The notes: generated by a model not told the origin, from the sequence alone. DNA of 64,000 bases from Davidsoniella eucalypti (GCA_004009845.1 RMBW01000060.1:1-64000); one strand, 5' to 3'; numbered from the stretch's first letter, positions 1 to 12,397 are shown. Numbers and translations are program-made.

Positions 1-569
1 GTTAGCTGCAACAAAAGAAATGCTTCTGAAAAGTTTTTGTTTGCCGAAGAAAGTAGAGAACTGAGTGAACTTTTTGTTCATGAATGCTCTCAAAAATTGG
101 TCCAAGATTTCAAGAGACGTGGATATAGCCGGTTATGAACCAAAGTAGGCCCGCCAGTTGTATGGAGGTTTGTATTGGGCTCCAGTGTCAATGCTTGGTA
201 GTTGAGTGAAAAAGTGTTGTAAAGAAGTGTTGGGAAGTCAGAAAGCACAATGAAATTTTGAGCAGCTTCTTTTTCCTGTCGTTCTTCTTCAGCGCGTGCT
301 TGGGCTTGTGCAAGTTTTTTGGCGTTTTCTTCATTCTCGAGTCGTTCTTTCTCGGTGCGGGCTTCGGCTGCTTTGACTGCTTTGACGAGTTCTTCAGCGC
401 GTGCTTCGGCTGCTTTGACTGCTTTGACGAGTTCTTCGTCGTGCTGTTGCTTTTGTCTTTGGAGAGCTTCCGCAATAGCCCTGTCTAGATTACTTTGGCT
501 CGGCATTGCTTCGGACTCAGGGGCCGATGATGCTTCCACTTCATCAATTTCATTACCCATGATTGGCAA
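1..569 (-). pseudogene. Spok-like killer gene, N-terminal part, cut by the window edge and frame-broken
   Basis: The start codon is at 569 on the minus strand. The product begins like the gene at 61203 and has an Ala/Glu/Lys-rich coiled coil with one copy of the 21-residue unit, where the right-hand copy has four. The frame closes at 90-92 because the A run at 92-96 (plus strand) has five bases where the other copy has four. A second one-base excess lies in the T run at 71-75. The nuclease, zinc-finger and kinase-like parts would lie left of the window. Domain order in its partner copies places it in the Spok-type family, whose members combine killing and resistance in one protein. Both breaks are in homopolymers, so real decay and sequencing error are both possible. 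Confidence 0.75.
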
Positions 570-1349
570 ATCGATTTGTGAGTAGAGAAAGGGAAGAATA
601 GATGATATGTAGTTGTAGAAGTATTGTGGAATGATAGATAGGGAGAAATCAAGATCAAGTAATCAGAAGTGAAAGGTGTGGTTGATTATTGTTGTTATTA
701 TTGTCCTTGGGTGACAAGGTTAGGCAGCCACCATGGTGTTAGGCGGGTTTGAGAAATACCTTTATGGTCATGTGACACATGCTATATCAAGACAAATTAG
801 ATGGAATTAAATGGTACAAACAAACCGAGCTACACTAAGTCACAACCATTTTCATGCCAAACTGCTCAAAGTCTTGCTCGCTTAAAGCCCATCCGAATTT
901 TGAAGTAGGTGGCTAAGATTCCATCACACACAATAGCTAGTAGCACTCCACATGCTCTGAAATGGTGTTAAGAAGCAACTTGGAAATTATTGAGCAGCTT
1001 CACTGGAAACCTCACTTGCTGTGCAAAATTACAAGCTTTTCTTTGGGACTTGGGGGCATGATAAACCACTTCAAAGATGGACCAAAATTCATCATCTTGC
1101 CAAAGCCTTCATACTCATATTCTTCAAGCTTTACATCCTCTGTCAACTGTTCTCTCTGCATGAAAATGATATATTTAATAAATAATCATTCCACCCTTTT
1201 TAATATCAATGGAACTACTCATAAATGTCTTACTCTGAGCTCTGTAGTGGCAAAACTTCATATATACATGACTTTGATAATATGAAGATGTCACCTTGCA
1301 AAATGGGCAGTTTTTACGAGGCTTGAAGGGCTTATAATGATGATTCCAT
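1..1349. repeat. Left arm of a long inverted repeat (partner 60328-61967)
   Basis: Read in reverse complement, this segment matches 60328-61967. Base 1 pairs with 61967 and base 1349 with 60328, so the repeat continues past the window start. It covers the 5' coding part and upstream region of the Spok-like gene. In the 330 bp before the start codon I count under ten differences. This arm lacks about 220 bp present near 60607-60830 and three 63-bp coding units, and it carries about 120 bp of its own near 1141-1285. Confidence 0.9.
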
Positions 1350-1696
1350 AGTTATAGGCGGAGATACCTGAAGTATCCCCCCTACAGTAAAAATTTAAAA
1401 ATAAAAAAAAACATACTATATGTAGGAGGTTGAGATAACAATAAAAGCACGGTATGTTTTATGCGATTAGGATGGTTGATTTTGATTTGATTATATTTAA
1501 CGTCTACCTAAATCAACAGAGGAATGAAAAGGAGCAATCAGGGATTTAGCTATTAAGTGAAGCTTATAGTTAGGACACTTCTTATCGAGTTGTCGATTGA
1601 ACTTGAGGCCAAGTAGACAAGCCTGCGTACAATATTCATCAAGCAGGGGCCTGGCAACTGAGTCAACGGCGTGTTGTCGCCCAGTTACATTCGAGG
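1350..1696. other. Short AT-rich spacer between repeat arm and LINE fragment
   Basis: No supported gene. It starts where the inverted-repeat homology ends and is AT-rich with an A-run near 1400. Around 1560-1620 the minus strand has a short LINE-like reading (WLGLKFNRQLD-type), too weak to annotate. Confidence 0.4.
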
Positions 1697-2149
1697 ATGG
1701 GCCTGATCAAGAAACACCTTGAAAAAGTACAAGGTTTGGCGATTTCCATGATGCTTGGCACCTACAAGCAGGCTCCGAAACGAGCTTGTGAAATAGAGGC
1801 TGGCATTAAACCAGTTGAGATCAACTTGGAATGGAATAACCTAAAGTACGGAACAAGACTTCTACAATTCCCTAAACACCACCCCATACGTCATTACGCC
1901 CAACCCACCAAGGACCATCTGAACTCGGAGTCTGGCTTTGAGTCTCTTGGTATCTTGGGTCCCTACAAATTGAAGCGAGAGTCACAAGTGCAAGCAATTG
2001 CCGTGGACATCAAGTATCTGATACCTTTCAAGGCACTTCAGCGAGCTAAAATTGTATGGGAGGCACCATGGGCGAAGCGTCACTCACTACATTTATTTAT
2101 TTATTTAACATTTTACGTCTTTATGTGGATCACGTGGATCCGACCCTAG
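1697..2149 (+). mobile_element. Non-LTR retrotransposon (Tad1/LINE-like) ORF2 fragment
   Basis: A 150-aa open stretch reads like the segment following the reverse-transcriptase core of fungal LINE elements. It has a 'LEKVQGLAISMMLGTYKQAP' run followed by 'EIEAGIKPVEINLEW', matching the usual pattern of LxxVQ..A...I.GA...TP..AL..E.GI.P...RL. It lacks the catalytic Y/FxDD motif and has no full-length ORF around it, so it is a dead relic. The start is only the first ATG in the open frame. The tail past about residue 130 is probably not element protein. It sits just inside the left inverted-repeat arm, next to other debris. The family is inferred from pattern only. Confidence 0.55.
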
Positions 2150-2300
2150 TGGATCGTCAGACGTCGAGAAACCCTAATGGTCCTCGAAGATCCCCCCAGG
2201 TCCGAACTAAAACTAAAAAAAACAAAACAGAAAAACACAGAAAGCAAAAACAAATTTCGCATGGTGGAAGCAGTGGAGAATACAAGCAGCGCTAACCTGG

Positions 2301-2546
2301 CTAAACTTGTTTCTTCACTTGTCCACCTAGCAGGTTGTTTGAAACACAAAGGAAAAGACCAGAGTGCTCAGGGTGCGAGGGAGATGCTCAAGGAGACACC
2401 TATCGCGAGGTCAGTGTCGGGGGATCGGGAGGAGGTCAAGCAGCATCCAGCTAAACTTTCTTCACAGCTGTCCCCCTGGTTGGTTGTTGGAAAACACAGA
2501 GGAAACCCAAAGTGTTTTCATTGTGAGGGAGCGACTCAAGGAGAAG
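2301..2546 (+). repeat. Degenerate tandem duplication (two units of about 97 bp)
   Basis: The unit at 2301-2397 and the unit at 2451-2546 share an ordered set of words: CTAAACTT, TTCTTCAC, TGTCC, GGTTGTT, AAACACA, GTGCGAGGGA or GTGAGGGA, and CTCAAGGAGA. The intervening sequence is diverged. Both lie in an open frame (2177-2578) that resembles no family I know, so I treat this as decayed repeat or transposon DNA rather than a gene. Confidence 0.5.
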
Positions 2547-3010
2547 CTATCACAATTTGTTTTGGCATGATCAAATGAAGTGCAGAGCACAACAAAAGAA
2601 GAGCCGGAAATGTCGGGCAACTGGAACCTTCAAAGTGTTGCCCTCCGAGTGTGAGTGTGAACTCCTGAGCAGCGGAGATGAGGCTCGGGAGACCAGCGGT
2701 CGCGAAAAGTGTAGAGAAAAGGGGGTGGGCTATCGTTGGTGAGAATTACCCTAGAGAGGAAAAAACGGGCTCAAGGCCTCACAAAACGGAGCATCATGAA
2801 ATAAATAGTAGATGGGAGAGAATGGACAGCGACATTGGTGATATGTGCTGGTCGCTCTTAAAAACCCACGACGAAGGGGAATTTTTCGTCTTTGGACAAA
2901 GGAGGAGGCACCGAAAACTCAAAGGTACCATTGAGATTATAAGTACAACGCCTGATTAGTTAGGGTTATAGTTATTTAGGGTTGGGGCAAGATTTCGTAA
3001 TCAAAACTCG

Positions 3011-3265
3011 GCCCGGTTAGTTCAATCGGTAGAGCGTAAGAGTCTTTACTTTATTTTTTGTTTTCTTTTGTTTTCTTTTGATATTTTACAGCTGTTTCAG
3101 GGGGTTCGCTCTTGTTTCTTCTGTACTATTTTTACTATTAGCTTTGCTTTACACTCTATCGCCACATTCCAACTTAGTCTTTACACTTTGAAATTGCCAA
3201 ACTAACTTTAACATACAAGCACAGCTCTTAATCTTAAGGCTCCGGGTTTGACTCCGCAACTGGTT
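3011..3265 (+). pseudogene. tRNA-Lys(CUU) relic split by a roughly 180-bp insert
   Basis: 3011-3047 reads as the 5' half of a fungal tRNA-Lys(CUU): acceptor strand GCCCGGT, D arm with GGTAGAGC, anticodon 5' stem TAAGA. 3224-3265 reads as the 3' half: loop CTCTTAA, stem TCTTA, a T-loop-like TTTGACT and the end ACTGGTT. Between them is T-rich DNA. Both halves carry an anticodon-loop-like T-C-T-T, which looks like a short target duplication around an insertion. T-stem pairing is broken and the acceptor has a mismatch, so a functional tRNA is unlikely. The alternative is a tRNA with an abnormally long intron at the usual 37/38 position. Confidence 0.65.
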
Positions 3266-5558
3266 ATTCGAACCTTATCCGCTTCGTATACCATTTTTTT
3301 GTTCTATTTTGTATCTTTTTGTGGTGTTACGTTGTAATTTTAAGTATGTGCTGTTATTTTGTGGAAATTCGGTGGTATATTCCAGACGAGATCTCTATGT
3401 CATCTAATATATATTTTATATTCAAATCTATTAGAAGATACAAGAAAATTCTTCACGTTCCTATATCATATAGTCTTAGTGTGCCAAGTGGTAATTGTGT
3501 AACATCATCTTCAAGGCACCTCCTACTTAGAGTGCTTGTCTACCAGCAAACGTGACACGAGCTAGTTATTATCTGATTTTCTAAGACGAAAATTACTGAA
3601 AGTAGTGATTCATAACTACGTTGAGTTATAGATATATAGTTTTTATCCTTCATTCAAGCTTGGGAAGTCCTTTGTAGATAGTAAGAAAAAGGTAGCAAAC
3701 AAAGCAAATACTAGTTGAATCTATAATTATTGTATCTCGCCTCCCAAGTCTATATTTGTTACATTCTTTCGATTTCATATCACGGGTCTCTCCTTAAGTC
3801 TTTAATCATATTGTTTTTGCGTCCCGACTAGAATATTATCCTTCAATATATACCTCTTTCTTAAATTAATTCCTAATTCACCTCATTCTCCGGCTCCAAT
3901 GCCACATTTTTTCTCCCCGCAATTTCTAGATCTTATCGTCGCGTGGGTCCTGGATTAAGTATTTGGTAGAAGAGTTCCCATTCAGTTCCATTTTACGGTT
4001 TCTATTGCCATTCTCGCCAAGAAGAAGTAGTGCAAAGTGTTATGACAATAAAACGACATTGCTGTTATAGAAAACCTAATCACAAGAAATATTTGATAGA
4101 TTAGAAACATGACTAACTATGGGAAACAAAGCACGGATAACATAACGAATATTGAACGTGGGGAGAGGAAGTTCAAATAAAACTGAAAACTGGATAACTA
4201 TTGAGGGGTGCAGATTATTCGACTATCTGCAAAGTCAAAGATCAAACCAGTAGAGATACTGTGCATTGAGGAACCCTGGGTATGGCAAAAAGAAGGCAAA
4301 TGGATTTTCCAGGACCACCAAAACTTACGCCGTCAAACGAACGTGATCTTTGCTAACAAGACTAAGTACACAAATTAGTAGTTCGTTAAGATGAAGCTAC
4401 TTCACTTGTTCCTAAAACAGAAAGAAAAGGAAGAAGCCCTTGCCGTTTCTGGCCCCTCCGTTGCCATGCCTACCGAAGGGAGCCCTGAATTCACAAACAG
4501 AAGGCACGTCCGAAACGGGAATCGAGCATTCTTTTTTTTATTAAATTTATTTATCTTATGGAGCTATAGAGCTATGAAGATCAGCATTCTTTTATATATA
4601 TATATAAATTATACTAGTTGTAGATGCTATTCTTGAGCTATGACAACTAACTAAGAACCAAAAGGTAACAATAGCTCAAGCTAAGAAGCTCAAGTAAGCA
4701 GAAAAAAAAACATGCTTCCTAAAAGAGGTTCTTACTGGATTGCGTGCAGCTGGGTTTGTTTTGTTTTCGTTGGCTTTTGTTCATCGGTGCCTTTTAACAG
4801 AATTCCAGACGTCGGAATGTCATAGCATACAAGGCGTTCAAGCTGAAGTTATCTTGTAACCGACGATTCAAAGAATAAAGAAAATAAAAGCCGAGTGCGA
4901 TTGTAGATAATGGCCGTGACAGTGACAGTGACAGTAGATGTATTAGTAAACGTAGGTTTCTCGGTATATTATAGACTATGAAGGTTGCTCGGGCGTTGGT
5001 TTGTTGCCGCTACGTTCGTTTCCCACTTGCTTCATTCTTAATCTTTGTCTAGCTTAGTCAATACACATTCTTTCTTTATTCTTCTAATTTCTTCTGCATT
5101 ACTTCAAAACTGTCAATTTATCTTGTTTTTTTTTTTGTCAACATAACAGTCCAGCTCTAGGTGCCTTGAATATCATTTGTGAATATTCAACGCATAGAAG
5201 GCACTGTGTTTTTTTTTCTCTGTTTACATATTATTCCTCGTCGCTTGATTGATAAGTAAGTGCTCGCATCGCGGGGCACAGTTTATTTATCTTATTTTTG
5301 TTCTTTTCCCTGCATCAGCCATTCTTTTTTTTTTTTTTTAGCGAAAATAAGCTTGCCGCCAGCTTCGTTGGCTGATTAAATCACCTCATTTGGTAGATAT
5401 TGAGACCAATACCAGCAAACCCATGCTCTATTTCTCGATCTCTCCTCTCCTCTCATTTCGAAAGCTGTCGATAACAAGACAAGCAATCCGCGGGTACGAA
5501 CGAAGTTCTTCCGCCCTGGACCAGTAACTTCGCTTCATAGCCGAACAACGACGCAACC
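3266..5558. other. Intergenic, 2.3 kb, no gene seen
   Basis: Open frames here are short and of low-complexity composition. The stretch holds several long T runs (near 5130, 5210 and 5325-5340) and a short GTGACA triplication near 4917. The last several hundred bases are probably promoter and leader of the gene at 5559. Confidence 0.5.
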
Positions 5559-6314
5559 ATGTTGATCCCCAGCGCCGTTCTGGCCATCCTGCCTCGCGCC
5601 ACTGAAACCTACAAATCCGTACCGGGCGTATACGCCGCATCGTCCAAGACCACCAAGCCCGGAATCGTCGCCGGCATCGTGCTCGGCGTAGCCTTTGCCT
5701 TCCTCGTCGTCATCTTCAGCATCTACTGCTGGGTTAACCGCGAATATGCCGCTGCCTCGCGCGCCGCCTCAGGTTCCATGGTCTCTAGCTCGGTCATGAC
5801 CATGTCAGCCCCGCTGGGCATCCATAACCAAAACCGCTCGTCTCGGAGCACGCACGAGTACTCTCACGCCCATACAGACTCGCGTAGTCATTTGCACGAC
5901 GGCCATCAGCGACTCAGCACTTCGACTAAGCCGCATGGCCGTAAGTCAACGCATGCCAGATCTTCTCACGACACTGCTCGGGCATCGCGGGACGAACGCC
6001 GTAGCACGAACACCTCTCGGCCCTTTGCGGTGAACAGCGAGGCCACCACAAACAGCGATATCATCACCGTCGAGGAAACTGCCCAGGATCGTCGCCGTCC
6101 ACAACGCAAGCCTGTGCCGAGACGCGTGCCAGAAGGCGTGGCCCCGAGCGATTTGACGGATGGAGAAGATGACGATATTGTAGTTGAGGAGGCTTCATCA
6201 AAACCGAAACGCCAAAGTAAGCGTCGGAGCCGATCTAGACATAGCGATTATAGCAGCGTATCTGCCGACGCTGCAGATTATGAGTCTCGTGCTGCTCGTG
6301 GAAGCAGAGGCTGA
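5559..6314 (+). CDS. Single-pass membrane protein with basic Ser/Arg/His-rich tail, function unknown
   Basis: One uninterrupted frame of 251 residues; the ATG follows an A-rich AACC context. A short hydrophobic N-terminus is followed by one clear membrane span at about residues 35-58, ending in Cys-Trp-Val-Asn-Arg. The remaining 190 residues are polar and probably disordered: Ser/Arg/His-rich, with an acidic DGEDDDIVVEE patch near 205 and a basic SKPKRQSKRRSRSR patch after it. No enzymatic motif is visible. The layout resembles fungal plasma-membrane or cell-wall-sensor-like proteins with a short outside and long cytoplasmic tail, but that is a guess. It is convergent with the gene at 6709-8208. 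Coding GC and codon use look like genuine coding sequence. Confidence 0.8.
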   Translation: MLIPSAVLAILPRATETYKSVPGVYAASSKTTKPGIVAGIVLGVAFAFLVVIFSIYCWVNREYAAASRAASGSMVSSSVMTMSAPLGIHNQNRSSRSTHEYSHAHTDSRSHLHDGHQRLSTSTKPHGRKSTHARSSHDTARASRDERRSTNTSRPFAVNSEATTNSDIITVEETAQDRRRPQRKPVPRRVPEGVAPSDLTDGEDDDIVVEEASSKPKRQSKRRSRSRHSDYSSVSADAADYESRAARGSRG

Positions 6315-6708
6315 ACATGTGTTGTCCCGATATGTGGGTGGCAATTGTCATTGGTTTACTTGTTTCTTTTTTTGTTCTTATATATTTCGGTTTGCTATAT
6401 GATTACACGGTACATCCGTTCATGATTTGTTACATCATATTTTTTGCATTCTCTAGACAATGGGGAGTTTGATAGGTTTCTGTTTTGTTATACTTGGTTT
6501 CGCCTGACTTGGTCGATTTGTTTATTTGGAAATAATAGTGGATTGGTCTGTTGTCCTTCCATTCCTATAAAAGCTCATCTTGGATGCATAACTCATAAAC
6601 AACCCTGTTTTCTCATTTGATATACTAAACGATATGCCAGTTTTCGAACTTCACTAATAACCTTGATCGGAAATTATTATACCATACTTTTTGATTCCCT
6701 AGGGCTAA

Positions 6709-8208
6709 CTAACCCTTAAAAGTGTATAAAATCTCGTCAAGATGCAGCAACATCTGGCTATTGAGTGATAGCCGGGTCTCGTTTGCCGGCGACTTGCACT
6801 CAATGTCTGTTTCCATCGGGCTAACATCTATAGCCAAATTTGTAGTGGTATTGCTTCCGGTGGTTTCCAAGTCGATAATCTCAGGACTGACTTGTAGGGC
6901 TTCAGACCCTTGGTTTGAGACCATAGAAACATCAGTGTCTAAGATCGTGCTATCTTCATCGCTATTAAGACTGACATCGCTGACATCGATAGCTTGATAG
7001 CTAACAACTGAAACATCTTGATCTTCTGCGAGGTCTCTAGTGGGCTGGCGAGCCTCGTTAGATGTGACTCGGTCTAGCTTTGTAGTTGCGAGTTCCTGGA
7101 AGCTAGATTCGTCATTGCTCATATTCAAAGGCCCAAAAAGACTAGTTGAACGGTGCGCATGTATAGGTACCATGCTAGAAACCGGGTGTTCGTATGCTTT
7201 CATGTCTCTCATCGTCCGACAAGATTCAGGCCTGTTGCGGAATCCTTGAGGCATAGCCCCAGACGGATGGAGACAAAATGTGCTTACTGGGGGTTGAAGA
7301 AGAGAGCTATTATTCGATCGTGAAATTATAGATGGGCTGACATCACATGTCGCAACGACCGGTTGTTCCCGACTAGATGAATCTCCCAACTCAAGCTCGC
7401 CAAAACATGAAAGATGGTGGGAGCTATCTTCTCCAGCTTTTTGGTCACTATCAGATGTCTCAGAGTCTTCATTCCGCCTCGATGTCTTGGGCATCGATGA
7501 CGATGAACGCCAACCTTTCATAGTGGGTAAAGAACCGAGAACTTGTGTGTGATGCTTGCGACGTTTGCTAGTGTACTGAAATCCTGGACTATTTAGGACG
7601 ACTTCGGTACCCTCAAATCCATCGCAACATCGGAAAGCCGTGTCACTGGTAGCACTAACAGAAATATTCGAACTCTTACTAGGCGAGGTGAACTGAGCCG
7701 CTAGCTCGCGCACCGCTTCTTGTTTTGGCTTAGCCGTGAACATGAGCTTCTTCTCATTAGCTTTTTTCATGGTTTCTAATGAAGTCAGTCATATACACCC
7801 CTTCAAATGGTATCGATGGTGTTAGAGTTATAATTACCTGTCATTACGATAGGCGGCTGAATCTGAGTGCTGGGTGTTTCTTCGTCGAACCCGAAATCAA
7901 AGATCTCTCGGATACTTTCTGGTGTGCTTGCAGATGCCGTATCAGGTACGGTCTCGATGCTCGGCAACGGCCTACAAATGATCTGTCAGCTCAACATCCT
8001 CAGTAAATGCACACCATAGTGGTAAATGTGTATCAACCTACGTATCAGCGTTTATTAGCGAGTTATTTTCCATCATTGACTTGAAGTTCTTGGGCTGTGG
8101 CTTCCGCCGAGCAAAGTGCTGACTGAAACTTGCGGCGTCACTCAGGGTTGTTTGTGGTTGGTTGCGTGAAGATTGGTTTCGAAGTAGGCCGGTTGTATGG
8201 GAATCCAT
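6709..8208 (-). CDS. Ser/Thr-rich protein of unknown function, three exons
   Basis: The last exon (6709-7775) holds most of the protein. Two upstream exons join in frame with consensus borders: exon 1 8042-8208 and exon 2 7838-7971, with introns of 70 and 62 bp. The spliced product is 455 residues. It is rich in Ser, Thr, Asp and Glu and probably largely disordered. Basic patches are seen near the exon 3 start (KKANEKKLMF) and at TSKRRKHH. Repeated Asp-Val-Ser motifs (about six) occur in the C-terminal third. No domain is recognised; a nuclear or regulatory role would be speculation. The ATG at 8208 is chosen because exon 1 is open from there and is followed by a good donor; starting inside exon 3 would drop both upstream exons. 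Confidence 0.7.
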
Positions 8209-11200
8209 AGCTCAATATAATTTCGATGTTAAGCGCAATGAAGTTGTCAGTGAAATGATCAGGGAAACACGCTTACATGCCAATTGGATAAAATGGTGAT
8301 CTTTATTTTTGAGTTCACGACTAAAACGTCATGTAAGAATAAAAAACTATGTGTTTATTGTCGCATTCTTGTGCTCTATTCTAGGGCGTGATATATATTA
8401 TGCATACTTGGTACTCTTGGTAGTTTCCGTATACTATCACGAAAGTAAAAATATTGAGTGTGTGAAGTTGAGGGCTTGGAATAACACTAACCCTGATTGA
8501 AAGTAAGGAAGGAGCTACTTGTTTATCAAGATCAAGTTTCACTACATGGTAACTTGATCATCAAATCTTGACTAAACCCTAGACTCTTCGATGTGCGTTG
8601 TTAGATGAATATATTCCTTGTCTTACCCATTTGAAGAAAATAATAATCGTACAATTATGCCAACAAACTGGTTGGAAGCTACCTAAGAAAACCTCAAGAA
8701 TGCTCTTCGCATTGATACTAAAAAGCATACAGCCCAAAAATACAACAGTTACTTGCTCTCGCCTATTTGGTTTAGGGTTAACTACCAAGCTTTGTGCACC
8801 CACATCGCCTTTAGAATTACAGCATATATTATGATGATATAGGTGGTCTAGGCCGATCTATGCAAGGCAAGAGAACGAGAAGATTGACTTGCGTGAGAGA
8901 AAAATGTCGGTATTGAAGGGAAATGGAAAAGCCCATCTAAGAAAAGAGAAAAGAAGGAGGTCATGGAGGAGAAGAGGGAGGGAGGACGCAGCACAATAGT
9001 TACAAAGCCTAAGTGACTCTCTCTATAGAGCCATGGGAACTGCATACAATGTCACAAGCATTACGGTATGTAAGCGGACCGGATTGAGATACGTACATGC
9101 TGTCTATTTGTGATAAAACGTATGGCAAGATGCCAGCAAATACAAGTACATAAACAGACACACCTCGCTTATCATCTTAGAATGGCTTATCACGGCATCA
9201 TAGTTGATCTTGGTCTATTTATTTGTTTTTTTCCACATTTATTTCCTCAGACTTTCTATATCACTAATCGTATATATCTATCGAATCGATACCCGTCTCC
9301 CAATATTATTGACGGAGATAAAGGAGATTTGGGTGATAATTCCATGTTCTTATAGGGAGTGTGTCCAACACGCTATGCTCGCTGTAAGTAGCCTATTCAA
9401 TAGTTTCTTTTCTCCTTTACGTCTCGTGCTATTATCCATTAGCCGCTCTATATGTAGTAGCTCCCATCAAGCAGTAAACGAAATATAGATGGATCGTTTT
9501 ATCTATGTCATTGGCTTACATTGAAATGTAACATCCCCGGCCAACAAAAGACTCGGTGATTGTTTCTCTTCAAGCAAGGCTGTGGTGCTTGGTTGAGTTG
9601 CTGCACTGCCTTTGAAGAAATATTGTTTAGAGGGACTGCAACCTTGCAAACTAGTTTGTATCTCGACAGCTTTACGTCTGTCTTGATAACGGTGCTACTA
9701 TGAAATTATATACTATATCGTTCTAAGCACGGAAATATGACTATTATGCTTACTTGGGTTGGGTCTCTGATCCACAAAGCATATAATAGTTTATCACTTG
9801 CTGTTCCTTTGGCCAGCATAAATGTTGATTCTGCCTAGTTCCACTGGGTCTAGACGACCGTTGAAGGGTGGTTGATACCTCAATTAGGTATCATTTTTCA
9901 TTACCTCCCAAGTTCTGTCACATTGACTTTGTTTGTTATCGGTTTGTCACGCTGGGCTGGAATTCACAAGTAATGAAACGAAGGGAAATTATGAAAGGAG
10001 GGGGGTGGCGCGGATGAAGAAAATATGTGTACAGATATATACATATACTGCACGATAACAAGAAAGGCAAGAGATCTGCTGCTCGCCAGAACTAGTTAGT
10101 ATAAGGAACGTGCTCATCTACCATCCTACAAGGTCTATCTTGTACTCTTAACGTCTCCCTTAGATATATATGTATACAGATATATATGCTTATATACCAC
10201 CATCATGATGCACAGGCTCGGCAACAAGACCCCGGGCAGCAGGCATGTTGAGGTATGAGAATGCAAGTTTGTTACTGTATACACATGTGCGCAATATGAA
10301 CCAGTTTGAGAGATTATACTCACGAGATTCTACGGCATATATTGATAGGTAAAGCTACTCAATGGTAACGATGCTGCCTCAATGCGGGGAGACAGCAGTC
10401 AAATAGCCACCATCGAACTAGCCCGCCATGCTACTGCTTTCCATGGGCGTTACGGAGACTTTGCCATTTTCACATAATGAAGAGTGATAGAACACTGATA
10501 CGACAGTAGGGAATATGAGAGCCATTTCTAGACTCACATGTAATGTGAAGGAGGGTGTGATTCTTTACATATATATCTGGTGCATGTATATATATTACAG
10601 CGACATGGATACAAGGTCGGACAAAAAGTAGAAAGACGTGCAAATAAGCACGTATTTATCGGAATCGCGGGTCAAGTGGAGCGGCAAACGGTCTTGTAGG
10701 TGCCAGTGCCGACACACGCGGTACGACTCTAACTATATGATTCAACAAAGAATAGTGACATGGTAATATACGGATATCACGTACAAATTCGGAGGTGTGT
10801 ATGCCTATATGCATATATGTAATACATATTGACCACGCGGTAAGAAGCGAGGCCAACTAGCTATGGCTTCGAGTTCGTTTGGCTGCGATTGCCAAGGATG
10901 GAAGGCAGCTTATGTAGTCGATTGGTTAGCGGCAATCGCACCCTATATCATATAAGAGTGACAAGCTATGGTGGCGCGAAGAGCGTTCAACAGAGGCATG
11001 GGCTAGCTTTCTCGCCAATATAAGTGGAATATTACAATCAGTCAGGAGGGGAGGCGGTGAGTAACGGTAAAGAGCAATTTCAGTTGCAATGGGATAGCAT
11101 CCCATTGGGTAACGGTAACGCCTAGAAATGTTGAAGACAAGAAGGAAGGGGCAGAAGTAACGGGATATGCCGTTCTACGAGCACAACTAGTGGTGTGTAC

Positions 11201-12371
11201 GGAGTGTCGTAGTCATAATTCTCTATGCAAGCAAGCGGGGTGACTTGACTGGACTTGAAAAAATAAGACTCTCTGGCTGATTATAGTGTCTCTGGGTCCC
11301 GGTCGAGCTTCGGGAACTTGGCTGTAAGAGTTTGGTAACAATGGGCCCGTTCGTAGCTGTACATAACCATTCTGTAAGCTGTAATCTGGACGAGTTTATT
11401 CTACTGTACTGCCCGAATTGTTTTTCTCTGGAATGCTGTGCAACAAGCGGTGTTGCGTTTTGGAGATAAAGGGACAGCTTTATGACCACCCTGAGATATG
11501 AGATAGCCTACCAAGGACCAAGGACCAAGGGCCTCGGTGACTGGTTGTGAAGCGACTCCATGGTGTAGTGATGGGTGTCGGCTCGTGAGATCATGTGCCG
11601 ATGCATAGTGGCGTTAGCGAGAGATGACCGACATCATCCGTGTCTCCCTGTCCTTCTCAGACGCCTAACGCCTTTCTCTGGCCACAGATGGAGGAGGGGC
11701 GAGGCATCAAGTAGCAAAGGAAGATAGGGGAAGGAAGGGGAGGGGTGTGCTGGATCGAGGTATCGTAGTTGGAGTTCGTCTGGGTCTCTGAGTGGCCTTT
11801 CCTTGTCGTGTTATCAGGTCACTATAGGAAGGATGGACGATCGACGGGGGTTTTGGAGCCACAGCATGATGCCACTTGGAAAGAGTAGTAAACGAAGCAG
11901 TGAGCAATATGACAAAATGCCAGAGCAAGCCGTGTTCAAAACAGTAATAAGTCGCTGTATTCGTCGGTGAGCATGGAAAGGCGACGCTGGCCGGGCTGCC
12001 TAACGTGGGCTGGGCAGAGTCGAGGTTGCTTGAATACGGCAAGCAGGCGTACGGCCGCAAGAAATTAAGCATTAGGTTTTGATATATGGACGGAATATGT
12101 AAATGGAATAGACTGATGGCGTTTTGGCAATAATGCAGAATGCTGGCCGGGGAGATTGGCGCAGGAGACGCCGAAGAGTCCAATTCCAAACACAAGGCTG
12201 TCGGCGTTAATGATATCTATATAGAATTTAGGTAGTCCCGAGAAACCGGGTCAACACTGGGAAATCTACATAGAGCACCTTGGCCAAGTTCTCAACTGCG
12301 CCAGGGTTAACTGGGCCAGGCGGCATGTTGCGTACGTACATTACTGTACAGGCACACCGATACCAATACAA

Positions 12372-12397
12372 TTCATACATTCATACATTCATACATT
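12372..12397. repeat. Short tandem repeat, TTCATACA units
   Basis: About three 8-bp copies of a TTCATACA unit in a row. Confidence 0.8.

Noticed and set aside
1..1349. RIP as the cause of divergence between the inverted-repeat arms
   Set aside because: C/T differences exist in both directions and are few; the coding parts remain nearly identical, so there is no clear RIP signature in the arms themselves.
11707..12195. 162-codon minus-strand frame in the gene-poor region
   Set aside because: Pro/Ser/Thr/His-rich translation without domain signal; no neighbouring exons.
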